A program made the translations under genes and the position numbers. Source: an uncultured Coriobacteriales bacterium (GTDB lineage: Bacteria; Actinomycetota; Coriobacteriia; Coriobacteriales; QAMH01). Taken from it: a DNA stretch of 64,000 bases. The stretch is from positions 62,001-126,000 of the forward strand of contig CAKUES010000002.1 of the NCBI GenBank assembly GCA_934646835.1. The letters run 5' to 3'. The notes under the pieces are model-generated. The model was given only the letters and a program-made list of their open reading frames with translations. It was not told the origin of the DNA and did not search any database. Shown here piece after piece: positions 35,837 to 44,131 of this stretch (within the stretch, counting starts at the first letter, position 1; the number at the start of each line of letters is the position of its first letter).

Positions 35837-37144
35837 ATGACACAGACGTACTCCACCCAGATGGAGGCCGCGAAGAAGGGCATCGTCACGCCGCAGATGG
35901 AGCGCGTTGCCGCCAAGGAGGGCCGCGACGTCGAATTCATCCGCGCAGGCGTCGCCGCCGGCCGCATCTGCATCCCTGCCAACCACAACCACACCGCGCT
36001 CGACGCACACGGCGTGGGCGAGGGCCTGTCCACCAAGGTCAACGTCAACCTCGGCGTGTCCGGTGACATGCACGATTACGACGTCGAGATGCAAAAGGTC
36101 GACATGGCGCTCAACTTTGGCGTCGAGGGCATCATGGACCTCTCCAACTGCGGCAAGACCCACAAGTTCCGCAGCGATCTCATCGCCAAGTCCACGGCCA
36201 TGGTCGGCACCGTGCCCATGTACGATGCCATCGGCTACCTGGAAAAGCCACTCAAGGACATGACCTGGGAGGACCTCTTCGAGGTCGTGGAGGCACATGC
36301 CAAAGACGGCGTCGACTTCGTCACCATCCACGCCGGCATCAACCGCCGCACGGTCGAGGCCTTCATGCGCGAGGGGCGCAGGATGAACATCGTCAGCCGC
36401 GGTGGCAGCCTGCTCTTTGCCTGGATGCGCATCACCGGCAACGAGAATCCCTTCTACGAGCACTACGACGAGCTCATGGACCTGCTCTACAAGTACGACA
36501 TGACCATCTCGCTCGGCGATGCCTGCCGCCCCGGCTGCATCGACGACTCGAGCGACGCTGCCCAGATCCAGGAGCTCATCGAGCTCGGTGCGCTGACCAA
36601 GCGCGCTTGGGAGAAAAACGTCCAGGTCATGATCGAGGGCCCCGGCCATATGGCGATCGATGAGATCGTCTCCAACATGAAGATGGAGAAGCGTCTGTGC
36701 CACAACGCGCCCTTCTACGTCCTCGGCCCGCTGGTCACCGACGTCGCCGCCGGCTATGACCACATCGCCTGCGCCATCGGCGGTGCCATCGCGGCGAGCA
36801 ACGGCGCTGACTTCCTCTGCTACGTCACGCCGGCCGAGCATTTGCGCCTGCCGGATGTCCACGACGTCCACGAGGGCATCGTCGCTGCGCGCATCGCGGC
36901 ACACGCCGCCGACATCGCCAAGGGCATCCCGGGTGCCCGCGAGCGCGACAACAAGATGGCCGACGCCCGCCACTCCTTCGATTGGGACGGCATGTTCGAG
37001 CTCGCCATCGACGGCGAGACCGCACGTCAGATCTTCGAGAGCGCACCGCCTTCCGAGGAGGGCACCTGCTCCATGTGCGGCAAGATGTGCGCCGTCAAGA
37101 CCGTCAACGACGCGCTGTCCGACCTGCCTGCCAACTTCATCTAG
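35837..37144 (+). CDS. thiC: Phosphomethylpyrimidine synthase ThiC
   Basis: This 435-residue radical SAM enzyme turns aminoimidazole ribotide into HMP-P. It carries the non-canonical C-terminal cluster motif [11 protein letters not shown] (Cys-x2-Cys-x4-Cys), the PVPMYD-like segment VPMYDAIGY and the zinc/substrate region [10 protein letters not shown] and [15 protein letters not shown]. Length matches the shorter anaerobe ThiC type. ATG 35837 follows AAAGGAGG. It is 60 nt after thiD, so it shares the TPP riboswitch-controlled transcript. A family A repeat separates it from thiE. Confidence 0.96.
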   Translation: MTQTYSTQMEAAKKGIVTPQMERVAAKEGRDVEFIRAGVAAGRICIPANHNHTALDAHGVGEGLSTKVNVNLGVSGDMHDYDVEMQKVDMALNFGVEGIMDLSNCGKTHKFRSDLIAKSTAMVGTVPMYDAIGYLEKPLKDMTWEDLFEVVEAHAKDGVDFVTIHAGINRRTVEAFMREGRRMNIVSRGGSLLFAWMRITGNENPFYEHYDELMDLLYKYDMTISLGDACRPGCIDDSSDAAQIQELIELGALTKRAWEKNVQVMIEGPGHMAIDEIVSNMKMEKRLCHNAPFYVLGPLVTDVAAGYDHIACAIGGAIAASNGADFLCYVTPAEHLRLPDVHDVHEGIVAARIAAHAADIAKGIPGARERDNKMADARHSFDWDGMFELAIDGETARQIFESAPPSEEGTCSMCGKMCAVKTVNDALSDLPANFI

Positions 37145-37181
37145 GGATTACCGAGCATCGCGTCTCCGCAGACTGGGGTGG

Positions 37182-37283
37182 TGACACACTTTGTGCCAGT
37201 GACATTGTGTATCACGCCGTAGGCCCACTGGATAAGGCGGGGTTTCCGCGTGACACACAATGTCACTGGCACAAAGTGTGTCA
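37182..37283. repeat. Family A long inverted repeat between thiC and thiE
   Basis: Arms 37182-37214 and 37251-37283 are complements with one mismatch near the end of the first arm (TGTATCA for TGTGTCA). The spacer is 36 nt. Confidence 0.93.
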
Positions 37284-37326
37284 CTCGCGCCGTTGCTGCA
37301 ATCCTTCGTCCCCATGAAAGGACATC

Positions 37327-37953
37327 ATGAAACCTGAGATCGACTACACGCTCTACCTGGTCACCGACCAGGGTCTCATGAGCACCGATACGCTGGAGGA
37401 GGCTGTTGAGGCCGCTTGCAAGGGCGGCGTCACCCTCGTCCAGATCCGCGAGAAGCACGCCAGCGACGACGACTTCCTCGATGTCGCGCGCCGCTGCAAG
37501 GAAGTGACCGACAAGTACGGCGTCGGCCTCATCATCAACGACAACCCCCACGTCGCCGCTGCCATCGGCGCTACCGGCGTCCATGTGGGTCAAGACGACA
37601 CCCCCGTGCCCCAGGTGCGCGAGATCGTCGGCCCCGATGCCATCATCGGCGTGAGCGCCCACACCGTGGAAGAAGTGCTCGTCGCCAAGGAGCAGGGTGC
37701 TGATTACCTCGGCATCGGCGGCATCACGCCGACGGCGACCAAGCCCGAGGCTGCGGCTCTCAGCTTCGAGGAGCTCGACAAGCTCATGGCCGCCTTCGAG
37801 GGCCCGTGCGTTGCCATCGGCGGCGTCAACGCCAAGACCATCCCGTCTTGCAAGAGCCATCCCTTTGCCGGTTACGCCGTGGTGAGCGCCATCATCGCCC
37901 AGCCCGACATCGAGCAAGCCGCCCGTGACCTGCTCGCCGTCATCAAGGAGTAG
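37327..37953 (+). CDS. thiE: Thiamine phosphate synthase
   Basis: This 208-residue TIM-barrel enzyme joins HMP-PP and thiazole phosphate to give thiamine phosphate. Motifs include YTLYLVTDQGL, GGVTLVQIREKHAS, INDNPHVAAAIGATGVHVGQDD, GVSAHTVEE, YLGIGGITPTATK and VAIGGVNAKTI, matching ThiE throughout. ATG 37327 follows GAAAGGACATC. It lies 182 nt after thiC with a family A palindrome in the gap, so it may be on the same transcript or have its own promoter. A 64-nt tandem repeat follows before thiM. Confidence 0.96.
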   Translation: MKPEIDYTLYLVTDQGLMSTDTLEEAVEAACKGGVTLVQIREKHASDDDFLDVARRCKEVTDKYGVGLIINDNPHVAAAIGATGVHVGQDDTPVPQVREIVGPDAIIGVSAHTVEEVLVAKEQGADYLGIGGITPTATKPEAAALSFEELDKLMAAFEGPCVAIGGVNAKTIPSCKSHPFAGYAVVSAIIAQPDIEQAARDLLAVIKE

Positions 37954-37965
37954 GGGGTTTAGGCT

Positions 37966-38124
37966 CCCCCCCCCTCGTAGGGGAGGGACCCTGTCGACGA
38001 AGCTCTGGAACTCGTCCAAAGACCCTCGCACCCCCCCCTCGTAGGGGAGGGACCCTGTCGACGAAGCTCTGGAACTCGTCCAAAGACCCTCGCACCCCCC
38101 CCTCGTAGGGGAGGGACCCTGTCC
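37966..38124. repeat. 64-nt tandem direct repeat, about 2.5 copies, between thiE and thiM
   Basis: CTCGTAGGGGAGGGACCCTG occurs at 37974, 38038 and 38102, a period of exactly 64 nt. The first two copies are complete and the third stops after about 24 nt. Each unit holds a run of C and the short inverted pair CCCCTC / GAGGGG. The period is not a multiple of three. Confidence 0.95.
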
Positions 38125-38197
38125 CTCCCCATATCCCACGCTTTGTCCATAAAGCCACGACTCAACTTAACTTAACTCAACTCCAAAGGAGACCCTC

Positions 38198-39028
38198 ATG
38201 ATCAGCGAGAACACCCTGCGCGACCAGCTCACCGCCTGTGTGAGCGAGGTCAAAGCCACCAATCCCATGGCACCTTCCATCACGAACTTCGTCACCATCG
38301 ACTTTGTCGCCAACGCACAGCTTGCCGTGGGCGGCAGCGCCGCGATGGTCTACATGCCCGACGAGGGCCCGCAGCTGGCCGGCAGCCAGGCGATGTACCT
38401 CAACATGGGTACGCTCATGCCCGTCTACGAGCAGACCATCCCCGCCACGATGACCGCATTGCACGAGGCTGGCACGCCGTGGGTCGTCGACCCCGTCGGC
38501 TTGGGCATCGGCAGCCTGCGCACGCAGCTGCTCGAGCACTGCAAGGGTTGTAAGCCGACCATCATCCGCTGCAACGCCAGCGAGGCCATTGCCCTGGCAA
38601 ACCTCTGGGGCCTTGAGGCCGCTGCAGCTGACGGCGTGCGCGGCGTTGACTCCACCGATTCCGTCGCCGATGCCCGCGCGGCTGCCATCGCACTGGCCCG
38701 CTACACCGGCGGCGCCGTTGCCGTCAGTGGCGAGGAGGACCTCGTGACCGACGGCGAGACCGTCGTCATGGTCCAGGGCGGCAGCACCTTCATGCCGATG
38801 GTCACCGGCTGCGGCTGCAGCCTGGGCGGCGTCATGGCCATCTACGCCGCATGTGGCGATGCCCTGACTGCGGCACTTGCGGGCACCATCGTCTACGACC
38901 TCGCCGGCGTCGACGCCGAGTGCGACGCACACGGACCCGCGAGCTTCAAGGTCGCCTTCATCGACGCACTCTACAACGCGTCTGCATCCGATATCGCTGC
39001 CTACCCCTTCACCGTCGAGGAGGCCTAA
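38198..39028 (+). CDS. thiM: Hydroxyethylthiazole kinase
   Basis: This 276-residue ribokinase-fold enzyme phosphorylates salvaged hydroxyethylthiazole for use by ThiE. Family motifs are NPMAPSITNFVTIDFVANAQLAVGGSAAM at the substrate face, WVVDPVGLGIGSLR, IIRCNASEAIAL, and the catalytic end GCGCSLGGVMAIYAA. ATG 38198 follows AAAGGAGACC. It is 5 nt before a thiamine-binding-protein gene, so the two are co-transcribed. No thiazole-making genes (thiG, thiS, thiH) are in the window, which fits thiazole salvage, though they could lie elsewhere. Confidence 0.95.
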   Translation: MISENTLRDQLTACVSEVKATNPMAPSITNFVTIDFVANAQLAVGGSAAMVYMPDEGPQLAGSQAMYLNMGTLMPVYEQTIPATMTALHEAGTPWVVDPVGLGIGSLRTQLLEHCKGCKPTIIRCNASEAIALANLWGLEAAAADGVRGVDSTDSVADARAAAIALARYTGGAVAVSGEEDLVTDGETVVMVQGGSTFMPMVTGCGCSLGGVMAIYAACGDALTAALAGTIVYDLAGVDAECDAHGPASFKVAFIDALYNASASDIAAYPFTVEEA

Positions 39029-39033
39029 GGGCT

Positions 39034-39333
39034 ATGAACACCCTGGTCGCCGTCGCCATCGCCCCCTTTGGCCAGGGAGAGGAGCTCGCCGAGTACGTGG
39101 CCGAGTGCGTGCGCATCATCCGCGAAAGCGGTCTTTCCTGCGAGACGCACTCGATGTTCACAGAGATCGAGGGCGAGTACGACGAGGTCATGGACGTCGT
39201 CAAGCGCGCCACCTTCGCGTTGGCCGAGAAGGGCATCCGTACCGAGGTCGTCCTCAAGGCCGACATCCGCCCCGGCTTCGACGACACCATGCACTCCAAG
39301 GTCGCCAAAGTCGAGGCCATCCTCGAAGGCTAG
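39034..39333 (+). CDS. MTH1187/YqgV-family thiamine-binding protein
   Basis: A 99-residue cytoplasmic protein of the MTH1187/DUF77 family: VAVAIAPFGQGEELAEYVAECVRIIRESG, then HSMFTEIEGEYDEVMDVVKRA and TEVVLKADIRPG. Structurally known members are ferredoxin-like folds that bind thiamine or HMP-type ligands. Its place 5 nt after thiM supports a thiamine role. The ribosome site is AAGGG. A family A palindrome follows at 39352. Confidence 0.88.
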   Translation: MNTLVAVAIAPFGQGEELAEYVAECVRIIRESGLSCETHSMFTEIEGEYDEVMDVVKRATFALAEKGIRTEVVLKADIRPGFDDTMHSKVAKVEAILEG

Positions 39334-39351
39334 CCTCGAGCGCTGTCGGCG

Positions 39352-39453
39352 TGACACACAATGTGCCAGTGACAAAGTGTGTCACGCCGATTGTTTGGGG
39401 AGAACGCCAGCCCCACTGCGTGACACACTTTGTCACTGGCACATTGTGTGTCA
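39352..39453. repeat. Family A long inverted repeat, downstream of the thiamine-binding-protein gene
   Basis: Arms 39352-39384 and 39421-39453 are exact complements, 36-nt spacer. The arm order (ACACAATG first) is the same as at 2476-2577 and reversed relative to the other copies. Confidence 0.95.
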
Positions 39454-39547
39454 CGTTTGTCCGCTTTGCAGACTGATGTTTGACCTATCGTCCCATTCGG
39501 TGTCACCTATCAATCCATTGCCTACTCACCCCTCCCAAGGAGCATTC

Positions 39548-40192
39548 ATGGAGCAGAAGACCTGCCATATTGTCGCGGCGGCGCCAGTGCGCTTCGAGGT
39601 GCCGCAGATCGCAGAGGGCGACTTGCTCATCGCGGCTGACGGCGGCTTCGCCAAGTGCCTTGAAGCCGGTCTTGAGCCCGACCTCGTCATCGGCGACTTC
39701 GACTCCTTCGAGGGCGCGCTGCCGCAGGACCTGGCGACTCCCGTCATCGAGCTGCCATGCGCCAAAGACGATACCGACCTGCTCGCCGCTATCCGCATCG
39801 GTCTCGAACGCGGGTATCGCTCGTTTGCGCTGCACTGCGCGCTCGGCGGCGACCTCGGGCACACGGCGGCGGTCATCCGCAACCTCGCCTGGCTGCGCGA
39901 GCAAGGCTGCGCGGCCTGCGCTGTTGGTGCGGGTCAGCTTGCGATCATCGTCGTCCCCGCTGACGGGCTTGTCTCGCTGTCGCAGTGGGCAGGCGAGCTA
40001 CCGCTTGGCTGTCGCGTTAGCGTCTTTGCCTTTGGCGGCGACGCGGCAGGCGTCGTCGAGCGCGGCCTTGCCTGGGAGCTCGAGGATGCGACCCTTACGG
40101 CGAGCGATTCCATCGGCGTGAGCAACGAGGTCGCCAGCGATCATCCCGCCGTGGCCGTGGGGGAGGGCTCCCTCCTCGTCGTCATCGGCTAG
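39548..40192 (+). CDS. thiN: Thiamine pyrophosphokinase (thiamine diphosphokinase)
   Basis: This 214-residue enzyme makes thiamine pyrophosphate from thiamine and ATP. The ATP/Mg site is LLIAADGGFAKCLEAGLEPDLVIGDFDSFEG, and the second motif is CAKDDTDLLAAIRIGLERG, then GGDLGHTAAVIRNLAWL (family GxRxDH region, here with Leu-Gly). The C-terminal half is the beta-sandwich thiamine-binding domain. ATG 39548 follows AAGGAGC. It completes the set ThiD, ThiC, ThiE, ThiM and kinase, giving HMP synthesis, thiazole salvage and TPP formation. The product is also the ligand of the riboswitch at 34715. Confidence 0.92.
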   Translation: MEQKTCHIVAAAPVRFEVPQIAEGDLLIAADGGFAKCLEAGLEPDLVIGDFDSFEGALPQDLATPVIELPCAKDDTDLLAAIRIGLERGYRSFALHCALGGDLGHTAAVIRNLAWLREQGCAACAVGAGQLAIIVVPADGLVSLSQWAGELPLGCRVSVFAFGGDAAGVVERGLAWELEDATLTASDSIGVSNEVASDHPAVAVGEGSLLVVIG

Positions 40193-40206
40193 GTTGAAGC
40201 CGCGGC

Positions 40207-40284
40207 CAACACTTCAGTCAGACGGTTTTGTTGACCATGTCGCCATCTCGGCTTGGTCAACAAAACCGTCTGACTGAAGTGTTG
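40207..40284. repeat. Long perfect inverted repeat with 31-bp arms
   Basis: 40207-40237 and 40254-40284 are exact complements around 16 nt. The arm (CAACACTTCAGTCAGACGG and on) is unrelated in sequence to family A but has the same build. It follows the thiamine pyrophosphokinase gene. Confidence 0.95.
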
Positions 40285-40423
40285 ACTGTAAGCGCTTGCA
40301 GCCTTAACCGTCGCTTAACTGCACCGTGGTTTCATGTACCTCGATTTGTACAGCAAGAGTCAATCGGCTATTGTTGACAGCTGTACCTCTCAAACACACC
40401 GTCAACACGCTAAGCAGGTACCG

Positions 40424-41968
40424 ATGAACACAACAACACGCTCGCTTCTTCCGCGTATCGCCCTTGTGGCTTTCCTCGCGCTGATGTTCGGCGCCTTTTT
40501 CGCATTGCTCCCCAACGTCACCCAGGCCCACGCCGCTCGCGACTACGGCCAGCTGTGCTCCAAGTACGAGACCGGCAACGATCCGGCAGAGATCGACCCG
40601 GACTGCGCTTACGGCGCCTACCAGATGAGCCCCGGGCATGCCTACACCTTCTCCAAGGAGCTCAAGAACGGGACAATTAGGGCGTCATCTGATGACAAGC
40701 AGAAGCTGCTCGCCACATGGGGCAAGGCGCTCGTCAAGGCCTACGGCAAAGACAACGACAACACCGGTAGCAACTTCGACAAGGCGTGGAAGGCCTGCGC
40801 CAAGGAGAACAGCACCCTCTTCTTCAACGCCCAGTACGACTACTGCGAGCGCCATTACTATGACGAGGCCCTCAAGTACGTCAAGATCGCCATCCCTGGG
40901 CTCGACGTGGGCAAGTACAGCTCCGCGCTCAAGAACGCCATCTTCTCGACCGCTATCCAGCACGGCCCCTACGGCTGCGTCTACTACATCATGAAGCCCG
41001 CGCTTGAGGAGGTGGGCGGCTGGCAGGCTAACCTGGCGGAAAGCGTCCTCATTGACCTCATCTACTACGAGCGCTCGCGCGTCGAGGCCAAGGCGCCGGC
41101 CGCCAGCGCCACGCAGATCTCTGCAAGCGACGCTACGGCGAAGTCTTACGGCATCGCCGGCAAGTACCTCGTGCACTTCTACTCCTGCTCATCTTCCGTC
41201 CAGGTCTCCGTCTACAACCGCCTCCACAACAACGAGCGCGCGGATGCCCAGGCGCTGCTCGTGAAAAACGGCGTCACCTGCACGCACTCCAAGACAAAAG
41301 GCGGCAGCGTCAAGTACTCCAGTCAGACAGACGCTACCCATACAGAGAAGATCACCAAGAAGACCTGCGCCAGCTGCAAGGCGGTGCTCTGCGGCGCCAT
41401 CACCAAGAAGGGCGTGAGCCACAAGTGGGTCTACGAGGGCACCAAGTGGCACTGCGCCTGCGGGCATGTCGGCGTCGTCCACAGCATCGGCGTCTACAAG
41501 GCCTCCTCCAAGCTCACCGTGCATTCCAAGGCGAGCAGCTCCGCCTCCAAGGTTGCCACGATGATCAAGGGTGGCCTCTACAAGCCCTCCAAGGTCAAGC
41601 TCGGCTCCGACGGTTGCTACTGGGGCAAGTTCTCCGTCGGCGGCAAGAGCGGTTGGGCCAAGATGAGCGGGCTTTCCGCCCATGGCGACGGCTGCCTCAA
41701 GGACCATGCCTACCTCGACGATAAATGCGTCCACTGCGGTGTCACGCGCACGCAGGCGCAGGGTGTGAAAGCCGGCAGCCACAAGCTCCTCAAGAAGACG
41801 GTACTGCGCAAGGCCGCTTACAGTGCCTCCGGCAAGGTGGCAACTATCGCCGCCGGCAAGAGCGTCAAGGTCAGCAAGCTCGTCACCAACGCCTATGGCA
41901 GCTGCTTTGCCAAGGTGAGCTACGGCAAGAAGAGCGGCTATGTCTACATCGGCTCACTCGTAAAGTAG
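40424..41968 (+). CDS. Secreted lysozyme-like protein with C-terminal SH3-like domains
   Basis: This 514-residue exported protein has a signal peptide (hydrophobic stretch IALVAFLALMFGAFFALLP, cleavage near AHA). Residues about 40-230 resemble lysozyme-like muramidase domains of phage and wall proteins, starting CSKYETGNDPAEIDPDCAYGAYQMS with a candidate catalytic Glu and the YGAYQ string. The middle part is cysteine-rich (CTHSKTKGGS ... CASCKAVLCGA, CACGHVG), and the end has two SH3-like repeats (each with LxxK..YSASGKVAT or SKASSSASKVAT). It probably acts on or binds peptidoglycan. Start 40424 is set by the signal peptide and CAGGTACC upstream. The enzyme class is inferred from motifs only. 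Confidence 0.75.
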   Translation: MNTTTRSLLPRIALVAFLALMFGAFFALLPNVTQAHAARDYGQLCSKYETGNDPAEIDPDCAYGAYQMSPGHAYTFSKELKNGTIRASSDDKQKLLATWGKALVKAYGKDNDNTGSNFDKAWKACAKENSTLFFNAQYDYCERHYYDEALKYVKIAIPGLDVGKYSSALKNAIFSTAIQHGPYGCVYYIMKPALEEVGGWQANLAESVLIDLIYYERSRVEAKAPAASATQISASDATAKSYGIAGKYLVHFYSCSSSVQVSVYNRLHNNERADAQALLVKNGVTCTHSKTKGGSVKYSSQTDATHTEKITKKTCASCKAVLCGAITKKGVSHKWVYEGTKWHCACGHVGVVHSIGVYKASSKLTVHSKASSSASKVATMIKGGLYKPSKVKLGSDGCYWGKFSVGGKSGWAKMSGLSAHGDGCLKDHAYLDDKCVHCGVTRTQAQGVKAGSHKLLKKTVLRKAAYSASGKVATIAAGKSVKVSKLVTNAYGSCFAKVSYGKKSGYVYIGSLVK

Positions 41969-42194
41969 ACAGCCCGCTGGACAACCGCGCTGCGTGCGGA
42001 AAAGTTTGGCGTAGAATCTCAATATTTCCCTTGCTCGCTTGCCCAAACGCCCATATACTGGTAAGGCTTGTGTTAAATCAAGTACCCGATTAGCTCACAG
42101 GAAAGGGGAGCTGCCCCGCTAGTGGCCGCGTGTGCGGTTGCGGGCTACAGCGATGATCCGGACCAAGGAACAACGAATGAAGGAGGTATGGATC

Positions 42195-42935
42195 ATGGCA
42201 ACAACCGTGTCCATCAAGTCCCTGCTGGAGGCCGGCGTTCACTTCGGCCATCAGACCCGCCGCTGGAACCCCAAGATGAAGCCCTACATCTTCGGCGAGC
42301 GCAACGGCATCTACATCCTCGACCTCAAGCAGACCCTGCTTGCAGTCGACGAGGCCTACACCTTCCTGAACAACCTCGCTGCACAGGGCAAGAAGGTCCT
42401 GTTCGTCGGCACCAAGAAGCAGGCTCAGGAGCCCGTCAAGGTCCAGGCAGAGCGCGCAGGCATGCCCTACGTCAACTACCGCTGGATGGGTGGCATGCTC
42501 ACCAACTTCCAGACCATCCGCACTCGCGTCCGCCGCATGGAGGAGATCGAGGGCATGATCGAGTCTGGCGTCATGGCAACCCTGCCCAAGAAGGAGCAGG
42601 CTGTCCTGAACAAGGAGCTCGCTAAGCTGCAGGCTGCCCTGGGTGGCATCCGCGACATGGGCGATCTGCCCGCAGCGATCTTCGTCGTCGACACCAAGCA
42701 CGAGGAGAACGCAATCAAGGAGGCAATCCGCCTGCACATCCCCGTCATCGGTCTGATCGACACCAACGCAGACCCCGACGAGGTCGACTTCGGCATCCCC
42801 GCTAACGACGATGCCATCCGCTCCGTCAACCTGCTGTGCACCGTCGCCGCTGACGCCATCATCGCTGGCACCGGCGTCGAGGTCACTGAGGCTGAGATGA
42901 CTGCAGAGGCTACTACCGAGGAGGCTGCTGAGTAA
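42195..42935 (+). CDS. rpsB: 30S ribosomal protein S2
   Basis: This 246-residue ribosomal protein matches S2 along its length: [66 protein letters not shown] and [29 protein letters not shown] 42195 follows AAGGAGGTATGG. The stop overlaps the tsf start by one base (TAATG). The roughly 190-nt leader is GC-rich and can fold (for example GGGGAGCTGCCCC at 42105-42117), which may serve feedback control. Confidence 0.97.
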   Translation: MATTVSIKSLLEAGVHFGHQTRRWNPKMKPYIFGERNGIYILDLKQTLLAVDEAYTFLNNLAAQGKKVLFVGTKKQAQEPVKVQAERAGMPYVNYRWMGGMLTNFQTIRTRVRRMEEIEGMIESGVMATLPKKEQAVLNKELAKLQAALGGIRDMGDLPAAIFVVDTKHEENAIKEAIRLHIPVIGLIDTNADPDEVDFGIPANDDAIRSVNLLCTVAADAIIAGTGVEVTEAEMTAEATTEEAAE

Positions 42936-43807
42936 TGGCAAACGTTACTGCTGCAATGGTTAAGGAGCTGCGCGAGGCTACTGGCGCAGGCATGATGGAG
43001 TGCAAGAAGGCACTGACCGAGGCTGACGGCGATCTGGCCGCCGCTACTGACATCCTTCGCACCCGTGGTCTGGCTGCTGCCGCCAAGAAGGCTGGCCGTG
43101 CCACCAACGAGGGTCGCGTCGTCGCTGCCGTGTGCCCCGAGTGCGGCAACGCTGCAGTCGTCGAGGTCAACTGCGAGACTGACTTCGTCGCCATCAACGA
43201 GAAGTTCGGCGAGTACTGCGACAAGTTCGCCAAGGCCGTCATTCTCAACAACCCCGCCGACCTCGATGCTCTCAAGGCTTCCGAGCTCGACGGCACCAAG
43301 GTTGAGGACGTCGTTACCGACGCAATCCACATCCTGGGCGAGAACATCCAGGTCGCTCGCTTCGAGCGCATGGAGGCTCCTGCAAACGGCGCTATCGTCT
43401 CCTACAACCACATGAACAACAAGATCGGTGTTCTGGTTGCCTTCGAGTGCGGCAACGCTGAGACCGCTAAGGCCGACGCCTTCCAGGCAATGGGCAAGGA
43501 CGTTGCAATGCAGATTGCAGCTACCAACCCCGTCTCCCTGGACGAGTCCTCTGTCCCTGCAGAGGTCGTCGAGCACGAGATGAGCATCTACAAGGCTCAG
43601 GCTGCCGAGTCCGGCAAGCCCGAGGCTATCCAGGAGAAGATTGCTACTGGTCGTATGCAGAAGTTCTACAAGGAGAACTGCCTGGTCGACCAGGACTTCG
43701 TCAAGGACCCCGACAAGAGCGTCAAGCAGTACGTTGACGGCGTTGCCAAGGAGCTCGGCGACACCATCAAGATCACTGGCTTCGTTCGCGTTGCGCTGGG
43801 TGCCTAA
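42935..43807 (+). CDS. tsf: Translation elongation factor Ts
   Basis: This 290-residue protein recharges EF-Tu with GTP. The N-terminal UBA-like part MVKELREATGAGMMECKKALTEADGDL and the EF-Tu-contact motif VVEVNCETDFVA (with the TDFV finger) are clear. The core and dimerisation parts follow with normal length. The start overlaps the rpsB stop by one base. A strong terminator at 43843-43875 ends the rpsB-tsf unit. No pyrH or frr follows, unlike in many genomes. Confidence 0.97.
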   Translation: MANVTAAMVKELREATGAGMMECKKALTEADGDLAAATDILRTRGLAAAAKKAGRATNEGRVVAAVCPECGNAAVVEVNCETDFVAINEKFGEYCDKFAKAVILNNPADLDALKASELDGTKVEDVVTDAIHILGENIQVARFERMEAPANGAIVSYNHMNNKIGVLVAFECGNAETAKADAFQAMGKDVAMQIAATNPVSLDESSVPAEVVEHEMSIYKAQAAESGKPEAIQEKIATGRMQKFYKENCLVDQDFVKDPDKSVKQYVDGVAKELGDTIKITGFVRVALGA

Positions 43808-43842
43808 GCTTTACGCTTGAACCCAACCCATAGGGCCTGAGA

Positions 43843-43875
43843 GGCGGCTGCTGGAAACGGCAGCCGCCTTTTTTT
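43843..43875 (+). terminator. Rho-independent terminator of rpsB-tsf
   Basis: GGCGGCTGC (43843-43851) pairs with GCAGCCGCC ending at 43868, loop TGGAAACG, then seven T. Confidence 0.95.
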
Positions 43876-43916
43876 GTTGCTCGAGGCATCCCTTTTGGGA
43901 CAGGTGAGCGTTGCTG

Positions 43917-44031
43917 GATAAGTGCGGTCGATTTTTGTCGTGTAGCAGCGAAAACAGCCGCACTTAGCTGCAGATGAGGCCCAATCAACCGCACTTAGAC
44001 GGTATTTGGGTCCAAATCGACCGCACTTATC
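43917..44031. repeat. Family C repeats enclosed by 18-bp inverted arms
   Basis: GATAAGTGCGGTCGATTT at 43917-43934 is exactly complementary to 44014-44031. Two more CCGCACTTA copies lie between. The cluster touches the 32-bp-arm palindrome that follows. Confidence 0.9.
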
Positions 44032-44104
44032 GTACGCAGCAGACCAGGTCTCATCCGTTCAAAGCACAGCTGTTGAACGGATGAGACCTGGTCTGCTGCG
44101 TACG
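44031..44104. repeat. Perfect inverted repeat with 32-bp arms
   Basis: 44031-44062 and 44073-44104 are exact complements around 10 nt. The arm holds AGACCAGGTCTCATCCGTTC; the GACCAGGTCTC string also occurs near 2588 and 45655. Confidence 0.95.
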
Positions 44105-44131
44105 GGCACCACTTGGTCTATGCTTGTCTGC

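Noticed and set aside
42060..42194. Cobalamin riboswitch before rpsB
   Set aside because: Only a short GC-rich string resembles part of the aptamer; the B12 box and overall fold were not found and the gene context does not fit.
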